64,000 nucleotides of DNA from Obelidium mucronatum. Taxonomy: Eukaryota; Chytridiomycota; Chytridiomycetes; Chytridiales; Chytriomycetaceae. Shown here piece by piece: positions 1-12,400 of the stretch. Position numbers and translations under genes: made by a program. Under the pieces are notes generated by a model. That model saw only the letters and a list, made by a program, of their open reading frames with translations. It did not search any database and was not told where the DNA came from. The stretch is taken from positions 62,001 to 126,000 of the forward strand of contig JAIVFH010000086.1 in NCBI GenBank assembly GCA_025765595.1. Direction: 5' to 3'. Numbering within the stretch: position 1 is the stretch's first letter; every line of letters starts with the position of its first letter.

Positions 1-1901
1 TTCCAACGCTTTCAGCATCTCTGGAGGTGGGTGAGCCGCGCTGGGGACTTTAACAATGGGCGTCAAAGTTCCATCATAGTCAAAGAGGAACATTCGCTTT
101 TTGGAAGACAGGAATTTGGTATGGATGAGGTTAAAGTCAAGGTATGGTGTTGGGTTCATTTGATCGGGGACTTTGGCCCAGTTGCAAAGTTCCTTGAGGA
201 AGGATTTGGCCCAGAATTTGGCGGTGCGGAGGATAACGTATGAGTAGAGTTGCTGGTGGCGATTGAGTTTCTCTTCTTTAGTTTGAGTAAGCGCGTCGTT
301 GAGTACGTGGGCGACTCCCTGATTGAAGGTTGTGAGCAAACAAGATGGGTAAAACGACACAATAACAAGCAAATTCAAGACCATACCGAATAATCCCACG
401 GATTCACAAGCATTGCACCACCAAGAGATCCAGCAGTTCCAGCAAACTCACTCAATATCAATGCTCCCTGATTCGTATCGCTCTGGCAGACAACAAACTC
501 ATGGCTTGTGGTGTTCATTCCGTCTCTTACACTTGTAATCAACCCAACGTGGGCAACACTGAGTAAGGCGAAATAATCGTCTGATTCCAAGTGATGGTGG
601 TAATGGTGCACTGGGACAAACTCGAGAGATCCAAAAGTACCATTGATGCGTGTGACCAAATCACTCACTTTGGTCTCCAGTTTCGGTGCTTCGCGTTGTG
701 GCGGTGTGGTAACTTGAATCAAAACAACCTTTTTGACAGGTTTCAGTTAACATTTGTACGCTCAAAAATCAACAACTCAACTCGATTCCTCCACTCTGGA
801 TACAAAATCAGAAACTTTTCAAAGGCAAACAATTTATGCTCTACTCCTTTGATATGATCCACTTTATCGCGTCCCACAATAATCAGTTTCCCTGCATACA
901 ATTCTCGTATGGCTGCCATCTTCTCCTTAACAATGGCGGAACGGGTCTTGTTCAAAACACGATCCACATCAATGCCAATAGGAAATATTTCAATCGCGAC
1001 TTGGAAGCCTTTGTAGTCGACGCCTTTGGGAGATGATTCGAGACCAAGAACGCGTGTACACGAGGAGATGAAATGTCGCGCATAGGAGTATGTCTGGAAT
1101 CCGATGAGGTTGGCTCCAAGCATTGCGTGGAGAATTTCTTGGCGTTCTGTTTTTTGGGTGGGACATGTTGAGACATTGGAGAGGGAAACAAAACTTAAGA
1201 GAAGACTCAACTTGGAAGACATCGGAAGATTTCACTGGAAGGAAAAGGAGTGTGAAGAAAGAGACCAATGGTTGCTTGCTGTGGAAGAACGGATCTGAGC
1301 ATTGCAGGAAGAAGGAGCAGGTGGTAATCGTGAATCCAGACTTTTTGAAAATAACGACTGACAGTAAGTCCTCGCGTTCTAATACACCAACAAAATCAAA
1401 AGAAAAAGCTACAAACTTGTGTCGCCGGGGTTATAAAGACCGACAATAACATCAGCGAATGCTTGATTCACCGCAACGTAGTCAGCCCAATGTTTTGTCT
1501 CTGTGATTCCATCGACGGCGCTGTCCCAGAGAACATAGTGGAAGAGTGGCCAGAGGACTGTATGGGCAAGAGCATCAGGGTCAGCAGAGTGGAGTGGAAC
1601 CTGTGGAGTGGAGTGGAAACAAACCTCCCTTGCAGTAGTTCTGGTAGTGGCCCGTTGCCGTCCGTTCATCGACAATTACCGCAAAACAGTTCTTTTCCTC
1701 CCTGAGCGCAGCTGCTACTTTTTCATGCTGGGCCGCCGCATCGTCGCAGCCCACATAGACAACCGTCTCCTTATCGGCCACAGCCGCGAGGCCAGAGTAC
1801 AGCGCCGAGTGGCCTCTTCGCGCCGCAAAAGAAACGCTTCCGTCGGCGGCGAGCGCGGCTTCGAGTGGAAGGTGGTGCGTGATGGCGATCAGCTTTGGCA
1901 T
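1..1901 (-). CDS. trehalose-6-phosphate synthase/phosphatase, Tps2/Tps3-type (3' end outside window)
   Basis: Glycosyltransferase family 20 enzyme joined to a trehalose-phosphatase domain; it makes or dephosphorylates trehalose 6-phosphate in the cytosol. Start ATG at 1901-1899 (MPKLIAITHHLP). Next come the LWPLFHY motif near 1550, a block around 743-1180 with MLGANLIGFQTYSYARHF and GRDKVDHIKGVEHKL, and a block at 375-722 with TSVRDGMNTTSHEFV. Close to position 100 the phosphatase motif FLFDYDGTLTPI appears, so the fused phosphatase domain begins here and runs off the window. The frame change near 1600 is removed by a 43-nt GT-AG intron at 1558-1600, which yields ...LHSTVLWPLFHYV. I see 4-5 introns. 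Family is certain; which of Tps1, Tps2 or Tsl1 it represents is not, although the phosphatase domain argues against a plain Tps1. Confidence 0.9.
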
Positions 1902-2059
1902 TTTGCTGATTGTTTATTATTCCTGAGAGAGAGCAGAGAAGCAAAGAAGGAGGAAAAGATGCAAATATAATAGAGGACTAAGGTGGAGAAGGACAGACGT
2001 AAAGTTTCTACCAAAGTTGTTGCAAAGTGTGGAAAAAGTTGGAAAAACCCAAAAGCAAA

Positions 2060-4709
2060 ATGCCGCCAAAAGCATCGAAAGCAGCACCGCGAAAGCCACG
2101 GGCAGCTGCAAAGAAAGTGGCGCCAAGCTCAAGCGCAGGCTCAACGGCTCTTGCAGTGACCCGCTTGCCGCACATCGAACTGCCGCTCGAAGCAACAAAC
2201 CCAAACAACTTAAACGCAAACGACTTGGCAAACAACTCGGACGCGGACACCGTTGGTTCGGACGAAGAAGTGGCCGCGGGTGGAGTGCAGCTGCAAGGTG
2301 CGTTGTTGGTTTGGTGGTTTGAAGATTGCGACTCGCGAGACAAGAGGCTGAAGTCAAGAGAGACGACGGGAGACAAGTGAAGACTCGCTTCTCTCTTCTT
2401 CGCTCTTCAAACAGTGTTTCATCGTTTGCAGTGGCAACGCTCTTTTGTCGCTCTTCCGTCTCACTTCTCACACTTTCTTGCAACTGTATCCCCAAAGCTA
2501 AAATTTTCCTGTAGTCCTGCGAAACGAAAACGAAAAGAGAAAACCGCTACACTGTCGCCTGAAAAAGAAATAAAACAAGACGGTGATGAGCCTGCTGAAC
2601 GAGTATATACAACACTTGTGTCTGCCAGGTTAGTTTGGCTCTGTCCGTGACGCCGCACAGTCTCAACCCCAAAGTTTTTGTTTTAGCAGTGAGCGTTTGC
2701 AAGTCATTGTCGGTGGAGGAAAGCTTCAACCGAACCAGAAATATGAGACGTGAGCAGAACAGTGATATTCACCTCCTCGAACTCACCACCCAACGTTTTA
2801 GTTTCTTTGGTTTTATTGAAGATGCTATGGATGCTTTGCTTGTAATGGAAGGATGTACGAGGGGTCTGCTCCAACGTTTTCCAGGAAATGGCATTGATAT
2901 GGCGAACGTCAAGATTCGGTCTGGCACTGTTATTGTCGTGTCTGAAGAAGGCACTGATGTTAAACGTTGGAGAGACGGTTTTAAGTGGTCGCCCTCTCGC
3001 TCTTTCGGTAGCTTTTTATTGTATAGGTGGGAGGGAGTTGATTTTTAGTCTACCCATCAAACTAAATCTATTTAAAATTTTTAATAAAAGACAAGTAGAA
3101 GCAGGACCCAATGATACCGCTGAAATCAACACTCAGCTGAAGTACGCGTCTCGACGAGTGGGAAGTCATATTGCGGCGATTGAGCCAACCTTCAGTTCGA
3201 AAACCCTTAAATCAGACACCCGACTCGCCGAAAATGGTCTTACAAAGCGAACAATCACTCTTCGTGGTAGTGATGGACTCAAACATAGGTATTTTATTCG
3301 GAATTCTGGGGACTGTGTACTCAAGTTGATCAAATCTCGGCAGACTTATTAGCTACTATGTTGCAGAAGATGTCATCAATTTGAGTCATGGGAAAGTGTG
3401 GAGTCATAATGGGGAGCCTTTCATTCGCCCAGGCGACGATCCGGAGTTGAAGAAACTGAAGGAAGCAGCTGGCGACGATTTATCGCGACTGCTGGCAAAT
3501 GGTGTGAATATTGGAGCAAGCAGTGCGCTGATAAAGGGTGCAAAAAGTGGAATTCCATCTGGGGTTACTGTGCAAGAATTGAATGCTGTGAAGCGTATGA
3601 AGCTCCACGAAGGTGTAGAGAGATTCCGACAAAACCAAGAGCATAAAGCCGAACAACTGAGGGCTATGCAGGGACCTTACCCTCACGAAGGCCAGCAGCA
3701 TTATGAGGAGTGGCCAGGTTATGATGATCCACACTACCCATATCCTCCTCACATGTATCCCAATGACCGCATGCATTATTACCCACCAAGGGGATATCCA
3801 CCTCCTGGTAACTATCCTGGATATGAAGACAACGGCCAACATGAACCTCGCGAATCGCTGCCTCTCAAAGACCGTCAGGGAACATCACAATGATTCAGAA
3901 GGCAACGCTGAGCCGCCTCAACAAACAGAGTTACGTAATTCAGGCCGAGAAGTCGCGGCCCGAGACACTGCAAAGACCTGCTCCTCCTGGTCGCCCCCCA
4001 TATCCCCGACCACATCCGTATTACCAGCAGTATCCTTATCCACCACAGCATCCTGCATATCGACCATATCCTCCCCGGCCATATCCCCATGGATACCCTC
4101 ATCCTTTACCTGCCCGTGAGCGCCATCCAGATCATCTAAAGATCCCCCCTCAACCGCAGTTGCAGCAAAGGAAGCAATCTGAATTGCCGACAGGAGACGA
4201 AACTGATCAACAATCGAAAACACCCAACGGCAACCAGACACCTCAGACAAACCCATCACCGCCACCACCATCAGAACACGAGCAACAAACTTCAAAATCC
4301 CGATCCCAATGTTGAATTAAATGCAGCTGAAGCCCCCATCCAGTCACAACCAGAGAGTGCACAAATATCTCCTACGGGATCGCGCGGCGTTCAATCACAT
4401 GAAGATTCAGAACAGCATAGCCCAGTTGAAGCACGCCACCCACATTATTATTATCCGCCCCCACCGAGAGGGTATTATCCTTACCCACGTGAAGGGCCGT
4501 TCCCACCACCACCACCACAGCATTATCCTTATGGATATCCCCCCTATCCCGATCCATACTATCATGAATATTACGAATACGACGGTCCAGCGCCTTTAAA
4601 AGAGGAGAGATATAGCGAAGTTGCAAAAGATCAATCAGGTGTTGAGGACAGTGGTGAAAGCGGTTCACCAACTAAGCCGAAAGACGAAGGAGAGCAATCC
4701 GAGAAGTAA
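2060..4709 (+). CDS. WOPR-domain transcription regulator A (Gti1/Pac2/Wor1 family)
   Basis: Sequence-specific nuclear regulator of the fungal WOPR family. The lysine/alanine-rich start (MPPKASKAAPRK) looks basic and disordered. WOPRa lies at about 2800-3026 (FFGFIEDAMDALLVMEG, RWRDGFKWSPSRSFGSFLLYR) and WOPRb at 3091-3360 (GLTKRTITLRGSDGLKH, YY). The intron 3027-3090 is phase 2 and shared with the three paralogues downstream; 3289-3352 is another. Unlike the paralogues, no intron separates RWR from DGFKWSPSR. The tail is proline/tyrosine-rich (YPYPPHMYP, RPYPPRPYPHGYPHP, YYYPPPPRGYYPYP) and its frame changes two or three times between 3800 and 4300, ending at TAA 4707-4709. An intron 3808-3878 could restore one change, but the others have no clear splice sites. 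Exons before 2724 are uncertain because the phases do not join cleanly. Confidence 0.82.
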
Positions 4710-5260
4710 ATAGGAATATAGTTATTTCGTAATATCCGCAAAACAATATTCCATCATCTGGGTTGCATTTTTCAATCTGCGTTCAATCGATCACTGATTT
4801 TTTCTCTCTCGTTTTTTTTTCCGGGTGTTGGATCCTCTCTATTTTTTGAGATTGATGTATAAATTATTGAAAGATGTTTTTTTTCTGATTCGTGCTTTTT
4901 ATTTCAAATCTGGTTGTATCCCCTCTTTGTCGATGGGGTGTTAGATCAACAAGCCGGATTTCGCCATAGTTAATATCGTCCACTTTTAAATAATTTTTTC
5001 TTTAAATGAGGCGTAGGATAATGGCAGACAAGGAGAGTTCAGATGTTGAAACAAGAGAGTTTCGCTGAACCAACAGAAAAATCGTGCAATATTGTCTCAC
5101 ACACCTTCACTCTGTTGGGGCACTCAAATTTCCAGCCAGCACCTCCTTCCTAACCTGCCCACCTGCCCCCGGCTTTGTACCTTATATATCATCAGTCAGG
5201 CGGCCCAGCGCAGTTGATAAAAAAATTCAGATCCCCTCAACTCACAAATACATCTAACTT
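4710..5260. other. intergenic gap between WOPR genes A and B
   Basis: AT-rich spacer of about 550 bp with no convincing reading frame. A TATA-like run (TTATATATC near 5182) lies about 80 bp before the start of WOPR gene B and could belong to its promoter. Nothing else is visible. Confidence 0.5.
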
Positions 5261-6666
5261 ATGGGAACCCGACCGCAAAGACACCCCAGACAGTCACAAA
5301 ATCCAAGGAAAAGAGCTTCTCAGCAAGACTCTGAAGAAGAAGAGGAAGAAGAAGATGACCAAAGTGTCTCGTTGAAAGTCACACCTCATCAACATTTGAG
5401 GTCAACCAAACGTGGTTCACGGCATAAATCCACCAGTAGCAATAACAAAACCAACGACAATTGCGAAACGTTTTACGGGTACATACAAAACCCCGTAGAT
5501 GCTCTTTACGTGATTGAAGGCACCATACGTGGTGTTTTGAACTCTTTTGCGAAATCTGGTACAACTGATATGCAGGGTGTTCTAATCCGCAGTGGGACTG
5601 TGATTGTTCTACCTGAAATTGAAAGTGGATGTAGTAGCGTGAAGCGATGGAGGGTGAGGGTCAAGTGATTCTTTTTTCAGAAGTTACACCCGAAAGTTAA
5701 CAATTTTTTTTTGAAAAAAGGACGGATACAGGTGGTCCGCGTCTCGAGTTTATGGTCCCTTTCTTATTTATAGGTCTGTTTCTTTGTTGAGGAGTTGCTG
5801 TAGGGTTATTGGTTTGTGTTGATTTTCTTTCTTTTTTTTAAATAAGACAAGTTGGCTACGAAAACGTTACCAAAGGCGTTTCTGCTGCCGGAACCCCCGA
5901 ATCACAAGGTGCCCCTTTGAGCAATGACTTAAAGCCACAAGCCATAGACTCCTCCGGTCAGAAAAAGCTCAAATCCCAGACAAGTGTTCTTTCGGATGGT
6001 CTAACGAAACGGACCATCAGCCTGAAAGGGAGCGACGGTCTGAAATATCGTGTTATTTGTTATTATACAAGTGCAGATGTTGCTGCTTTGGCCATCCGAC
6101 AACATCCACGCACTGCACGGCTAGCGGCCAGTGCTTCAAGTCAACTCCAAGGTGAAGATGAGGAAGTTTTCCAAACACCAACTAGCGCGCCGTCTCTCCA
6201 ATTTATATCTGAAGAAGTTGGTGGGAAATCTGGGATTGCTGCGTTGTTGGCAGAGTCTCTGACGTCAGAGATGTTGGAATGGCATGAGAGTGTGGATGGG
6301 GGCCGATCTGGCCGGCGGAACAGCTGGTGTGATGGAGACGATAATGGAAGTGCCTTAATAGCAGATGCTATTGCTTCCTTTGTGCCTCGGCCTTTGGGGG
6401 AGTTGTATGCGCAGTATTTGGATCCTACTATGCCTTACCCGTACAAGCCTGGTGATCTATCTCCTCGATCCCAGCCGATGCAAAAACCGTCGTATCGGTC
6501 CATTTATCAACCGTCATATGCTCCTGAATCACAAGCTGGTATGGTCGGATATCCAAGTGGGAACTATCCGCCTCAACATATTCCACCACAGTTTTACCAA
6601 TCGCGGCCCGACCACCACTATCAGTATCCTTACGAATCTGGTTATTCACATCACCCAACTGGCTAA
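5261..6666 (+). CDS. WOPR-domain transcription regulator B (Gti1/Pac2/Wor1 family)
   Basis: The cleanest gene model of the array, with three exons: 5261-5653, 5721-5773 and 5847-6666. Exon 1 has a charged, acidic/basic start (EEEEEEEDDQ run) and WOPRa (TFYGYIQNPVDALYVIEGT, RSGTVIVLPE, VKRWR). Exon 2 is a 53-nt exon encoding DGYRWSASRVYGPFLIY, the conserved W-S-x-S-R block of WOPRa. Exon 3 carries WOPRb (GLTKRTISLKGSDGLKYR, CYYTSADV) followed by a low-complexity tail rich in P, Y, Q and H (YPSGNYPPQHIPPQFYQ). Splice phases 0 and 2 rejoin the domain exactly. WOPR proteins bind DNA through both half-domains and control morphology, sporulation or secondary metabolism in Dikarya; the role here is not deducible. 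Confidence 0.92.
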
Positions 6667-6902
6667 TGTTGTAGAATGTTAAATAAAATTTGGCATAGGC
6701 ATGTATGGCTTTTGAAGTATACCAAACACTTTGAAAAAGCGAACAGCGGGTATACTATAAAAGAAATAGAGATGTTGATAGTTCTTATGCAGTATATGAG
6801 TCCATCAGTTCATGGATGCTTTTTTTTAGTTTCTTTTTTGGAAACCCCACCATCAGAAAAACTGAATCGAAAACTATCCCACCAAAAAGCATCTTCCCAC
6901 TA

Positions 6903-8503
6903 ATGACATCGCCCACTGGCACCAAAGAAGAAGATCCCATTCTTTCAGATGACCCTATTGGAGAGGATTTGTCACCGCCGCCGGCTACCAGAAGCCGCGC
7001 TCGGTCATCGCGCAGAGCAAAACAAACTATATCAAAGTCCAATAGTGGCGACACGGTGGACCTTCAAGGCTCTTTCCAGCATGAAACTTATTATGGGTTT
7101 ATCGAAGATGAGATGGACGCTCTTATGGTGATCGAGGGTACTATTCACGGTGTCTTGACACCTTTCACTGGTGGTTGTCGTGTTCAATTTGAAGTTAATT
7201 TTGTGACACGACCTGAATCTTATTTTGATTTTAAAACACTTGCAGGAACTGCTGAAGATATGGCGGATGTTGAAGTCAAAAGTGGGACTGTTATTATTGT
7301 CCCAGAAAAAGGATCTCTAGTCAAAAGATGGAGAGTTGAGTGGCTTTGTTTTTGACTCTTCTTAGTGTGTTTACTCACTCCGGAATAATTGCACTCCCAG
7401 GATCGAATTCCGTGGTCTCCATCGCGAGCTTTCACGCCATTTATTCTCTACAGGTTGGGAAGTGGTTTTGTTTGCAACCGGCAATCTGACTTTCCAATCA
7501 TCAAACTAGGCAAATAGAAGCATGTGATCCCGATATTCCTTTCCAGGAAGAGAAAGTCGAAACATCATACTACAGATATGTTGGGTCCACGACGGGCCTT
7601 GTTCCAACCTTCACTGCAAAATCATTAAAATCCGGTACACAATTGGTCAAGAATGGATTAACGAAAAGAACTATTACCATGGTGGGCTCCGATGGGGAGA
7701 AGCATCGAGTAATTTCGTGAGTTTTTCGATTAGAACTGATAAATTGTGGCAATACCAATCTTAACAAAAAATCTTTATTCCGTACGTAATTTAGTTACTA
7801 TACTCCACGAGATGTGATAAATATGAAGGCTAAAGTCATGGACAAGCCGAAATTCAGAATAGAGCCTGCCCCGAGCAGCCCGCCCGAGAAAATACACCCA
7901 TCTCAACGACGCCAAAAGAATGTGTTTACGCGAGCAATTGATGACCCTGAATTAGAGAGAATTGTAAAGGAAAAAAACAATGATTTGGTGGAGCTGGTTC
8001 GTCGTTCATTCCCCGACTACAAAACGGCAGTGGAACCCCCTGTTGCGCCAGAATCCCCGTCAGCGAAACTGGATCGGTATGTTTCGAGTGATCCAGAAGA
8101 ATCACCGACCACAGCTTGGGAAAATTTAAGGAAACTCTATGATTCTGAATTGGAAAACTACTATCCATACGCGGCGGATGCTGAAGTATATGACTCGTTT
8201 ATCAGCAGAAATCAGTCGATTCAGCCTCCTCAGCATCCGTATCCCCAACATGCCTATTTCCCTCAACATCCTCCGAATACTGGGTACTTTATGCCGGGTC
8301 GCTCCGCATCTTATCATTTTATGCCCTCCCACAACTATCATTCACTCCCACATCGTCACTCTTACGAACGGAATATGCATGGGCCATTTCTAGGATACCG
8401 CGATACCTCTGATATGCAGAGTGGGAATAACAGAGAACCAGTTCGTTACCATCCTTATCACCCACCCAGTGAAGAAGGGAACATGAATAATAATAATTTA
8501 TAA
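6903..8503 (+). CDS. WOPR-domain transcription regulator C (Gti1/Pac2/Wor1 family)
   Basis: Third paralogue. I chose ATG 6903 (MTSPTGTKEEDP); an in-frame ATG at 6816 would add a hydrophobic leader that looks like untranslated sequence. WOPRa: TYYGFIEDEMDALMVIEGT, then a 75-nt intron (7171-7245), then VKSGTVIIVPE and VKRWR. The 53-nt exon 7401-7453 encodes DRIPWSPSRAFTPFILY. The next exon starts at 7510 and gives WOPRb (GLTKRTITMVGSDGEKHRVIS), a further intron 7717-7795, then YYTPRDVINM. The tail holds an acidic stretch and Y/P/H-rich repeats (YPQHAYFPQHPP). Gene A has an intron at the matching position just before the YY pair; B and D do not. The 75-nt intron has no stop and is divisible by three, so its retention would insert 25 residues without a frameshift. 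Confidence 0.9.
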
Positions 8504-9452
8504 TATTTTCTCGTGATATTTTTTGTTGTTTTGAGAACACTTGCTATTTACGAGCAGCGGCATTCTTGAGATCAATAAATACGCAAGAATAAAACTAGAG
8601 TTAGCAAACAGTGTAGGTTGTACCAAGTGAGTGTTCTTGTTTTTGTACATTTTTTCTGGTCCAACTTTGCCAGAAATAAGTAAGCAAAAACTTGAGCGCA
8701 CGAAAAGTCCAACCTGGAACCACCTCGATCCTTGGCGAACAGAATCAAGAAGTGAGTCTTTCTTCTCTCAAATACTAAGCGAGGCGCTGGTAGTTTGCCG
8801 GCGGTGTGTGGTGTGTGGAACTGCACATGTCTCGGTAGAAAAACGATAGAAAGACTCATAGTTTCTCTTCTGTTTCTAAACTATTTCTCTTATATTCTGT
8901 TTCTTCGTGCATGTAGCTACTTTGTTAGCCGAATAGATTACCAGAAAAGTCCGTTTTTTACTAAGAGCACGACAGACATCAGTCACATCAAATCACACAC
9001 ATCGCACAGCTACAAAGACTTAAAAAACGAACTGAAACTACTTAAGACTTGAACTTCATTTATTGTCCCGTGTCCTTAGGCCAGCGCCGTTGACCCACCA
9101 AAACCCGCCACAGTAAAGGTACCGATAAAACCAATACCACATCAAAGTCAACACATCTGCCGCCTTCACGTCTGTATCTCCCATTTACATGAAGATTGAG
9201 CTTCCTCTAGTGATATCAGTGCATTCCTGGATCATACTGGAGCAGTATGATAGTCTTGAGTTTCATTATCCACAGATCAAATGGAGCCCCACCAGTCACA
9301 ATCTTCTAGGGCTGAAGCCCTGCAATATTTCGCCTATAGCCAAGATAAATACTAACATCCCACATAATCACCCAAACAGAACTTTAGGTGCAGCAAATCC
9401 CAGCAAACCAAGGTCTCACAAGAAAAAAAACCATACCATTTGGTCATCAAAC
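8504..9452. other. intergenic region upstream of WOPR gene D
   Basis: About 950 bp without a convincing gene. It contains a short perfect palindrome (9231-9251, listed separately) and otherwise unremarkable AT-rich sequence. Short open frames occur but have neither recognisable domains nor good splice context. It presumably contains the 3' end of gene C and the promoter of gene D. Confidence 0.4.
9231..9251. promoter_or_regulatory. 9-bp perfect inverted repeat with 3-nt spacer
   Basis: ATCATACTG and CAGTATGAT flank GAG about 200 bp before the proposed start of WOPR gene D. The arrangement suits a homodimer binding site or a small hairpin. The regulatory role is inference; chance occurrence cannot be excluded. 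Confidence 0.3.
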
Positions 9453-12400
9453 ATGGGTACGCCCAGCTCAAGCCGTTCATTACGGAAACTGAAAAGTAGG
9501 CGACTTGAAGATGAATACCAGGACGATGCAAACATAACCCGCTTGAACCCATTGAAGCAACCGGCCGAAAAACAGTCCCCACTTCCCACTATGCCATGGC
9601 TGACCAGACCCAACGTCCACGAACACCGTTTAGATCGTCCAGGTAATGCTTCAGGAACGGATTGATCCCAAAACTCGATTGTATAAATTGAATTATCGTT
9701 GAAAGCCTCCCCCCACTCCCGAACTGCAGGCGAACTACAAATGAAGCCAAGCGTTGGTTTCTCCCCCGTCAAAACTGCGACGAGACAGGAAACCGTCTAT
9801 CAACCCAGAGAACAAGGGCATCAAGATGCAGTGCGGAAATTCAAAGGGAGGGCTCCTGCTGCCTACTCCAGAAATAATTCGGATACTGGCGGATTGGACT
9901 ATTGCAAAGGTGTGTTTGACATGCTTTTTGAAGTTGATATGGGGGAGCGAGATGGATTTGAAGCCCGGCTTCAATGATGAAAAGTCACCAAGGGGTTCTG
10001 GGTACCATTCTGAGAGATCTATGGATAGACGCAGTAGACGGGCGTTTTAATACGCAAAAGAAATGTCGAGGGGTCAGACTTCCTCGATCCATCCTTGAAT
10101 ATAGCCCGATTTTAAAATGAGAGGAATGGAGCCCAGTTTTCTCCATCATATTCTTTTCACAGACTCGGAAATAGGCTAACTTCCACTGACAGATTTGCTG
10201 GGCGATAAACAAGATTTGCTGGGCGATAAACAGAAAGAGCAACGAGAAACTGGTTCCTCAGATTCGACAAGTTCAACAGATTCGGCTCTTGAAAATAGCA
10301 CTGAGCTATGCAATTTAGAATCTTTGAAAGGTATGTGTCAAAAAAGGGTAGAGGGCGGTAGATCGGCACCTATGGCATTAACAAAAATACTGCATTTATC
10401 CCCACAGAAGAAGAACTACGAAAAACTGGAACAGTCAGACAAATCGAGACAGGATCCTTCCAAGATCGATTGCCAACGGAAATCAGGGGAGGGCTGAAAC
10501 ACAATCCATTGCAGTTCGTCTCTGGAGTAAAAACAAAAACAGACGAGAGTGAGTATTCACACCCTTGGGACCCCAGTTCAACCTTTAACCTTTAATAAAA
10601 ACAGAGTACTATAGCGCACTAGCTATGGATGACGAGCAACCATCAACGAATCCTCGAGTGCCAGAATATGAGAGACACGATGCAGCTTCAAATCCTGACA
10701 ATATAAAAAATAGATCAGCGGATTTCGGTAGAAGTGAAGGGCTTGGTAAGTCAGGTATGGCGTTGGATGTCAAATGAGCGAGGCGCTTGTGACTGGAGGT
10801 TGTGCGAAAGAAATTATGTTTGATTAGCATTTAAAACGAAGGAGAATGTCATTGAAGACTGAGTAAGAATGACGGTAGACGATACCGGATCAGCAGTCAA
10901 TGCGATTCCGAAGTTACGAATTTGGAGAGGGGATACAGAACTCGTGCATAGCTGCTACTTTGAGAGCCAGAAGGCCTATTGACTAGGAATATTATTAAAT
11001 CAAGCCCTTTCACTAGCAGATTATCTTCCACTGGATCCGTCAGCAGTTGAGACTGGGGGGGAGGAAGAAGACTTACAATTGGCTTCAATCAAGGATCAAA
11101 CTAGATCAAATACATTTTGGGGAACATCTCATCTGGACTGAATCCCGCAGATTGACGGTTGCAGGAGATGGTGCGCAAACATACAACGGTAAGACATCGT
11201 CTTGCGATTTCCCTCGGATATTTTTACACACATATTAAGCACTGCTGCTTTCCAAAATCGAACGCTTGGGTTCATTTGCCAACACTCAATATACTGTCAT
11301 TTTAAAAAATAGGCAATCAGCTGGCGTCCCACGACAATTCATCCTCTTCTCCAAACCGAGATATGAAGTCCTCACCGAAGTTAAAGAGATCAAAGCGAAA
11401 GAGTACGATTGAGCAGTCCAGGGGTGACGACCACGAGGCAATTGAATCCACATCAGGACGCTCCAAGCGCGTTCGAACCACAACCAAGTCCTATAAGGAA
11501 GTGAGCGAGACCTTCAAAGAACCAATTGCAAAAACATCCAATTTTGAGACTTTCTACGGGTTCATCGAGAACGAAATGGACGCTTTACTAGTAGTTCAGG
11601 GAACTATTCATGGAGTATTGAAAGCCTTCAAAGGGGATGCTGACGATATGGCAAGCGTGAAAGTGAGAAGTGGAACTGTAATTGTAATGCCAGAGAATGG
11701 AACGTCCGTCAAGAGATGGAGGGTGTGTGCTTTCATTGGATATTTTTTCGAGACTGACTATAAAATTCTCCCAGGATGGACTAAGATGGTCACCGTCTCG
11801 TGCGTATGGACCTTTCATTTTGTATCGGTGAGAGTTTGTGTTTGTCTTCACACTGCGGCCTCCAATTAAACAATTATGTAAAAGCCAAATAGAATCCGTG
11901 GACTCGAGCTCAAACGCATCGGTCCTGTCTTCGGACAATGCGCATAGCGAGGTATCCCCTCATAGTGTAACTGTACACGGCCTTGAGCCAACATACTCGA
12001 CCAAGACCTTGAAGGAGGGCACACAAATAGCCAAAACGGGACTGACGAAACGGACAATCACGATTCCAGGATCTGACGGACAAAAACACCGTGTTGTGTC
12101 GTATTACTCTTCAGCGGATGTGTTGGCCATGACGTCGAGGAGGGAACAAGCAAAAAACCACCATATGCTGCCATCTCTTACGAGTAGCGGGACAGGCGGG
12201 AGCAGCAGCTCCAGCGTATCAAATGCGGTACCAAACGCAAGAGACGGTGTCGCATTTATGCGGGCGGTGGATTCTTCGGAATTGACGACAGCTGCAGCAG
12301 AACACGACTTTGATTTAGCTGCTCATTTGAAGCAGCTCTTCCCTGATTGGAAAGCGGACGATAGTTCTCCTTTAAGAAGATATTCTATGGCGAGAAGCGA

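Noticed and set aside
1558..1640. Frameshift in the trehalose synthase gene
   Set aside because: A 43-nt GT-AG intron at 1558-1600 restores the frame and the conserved LWPLFHY motif.
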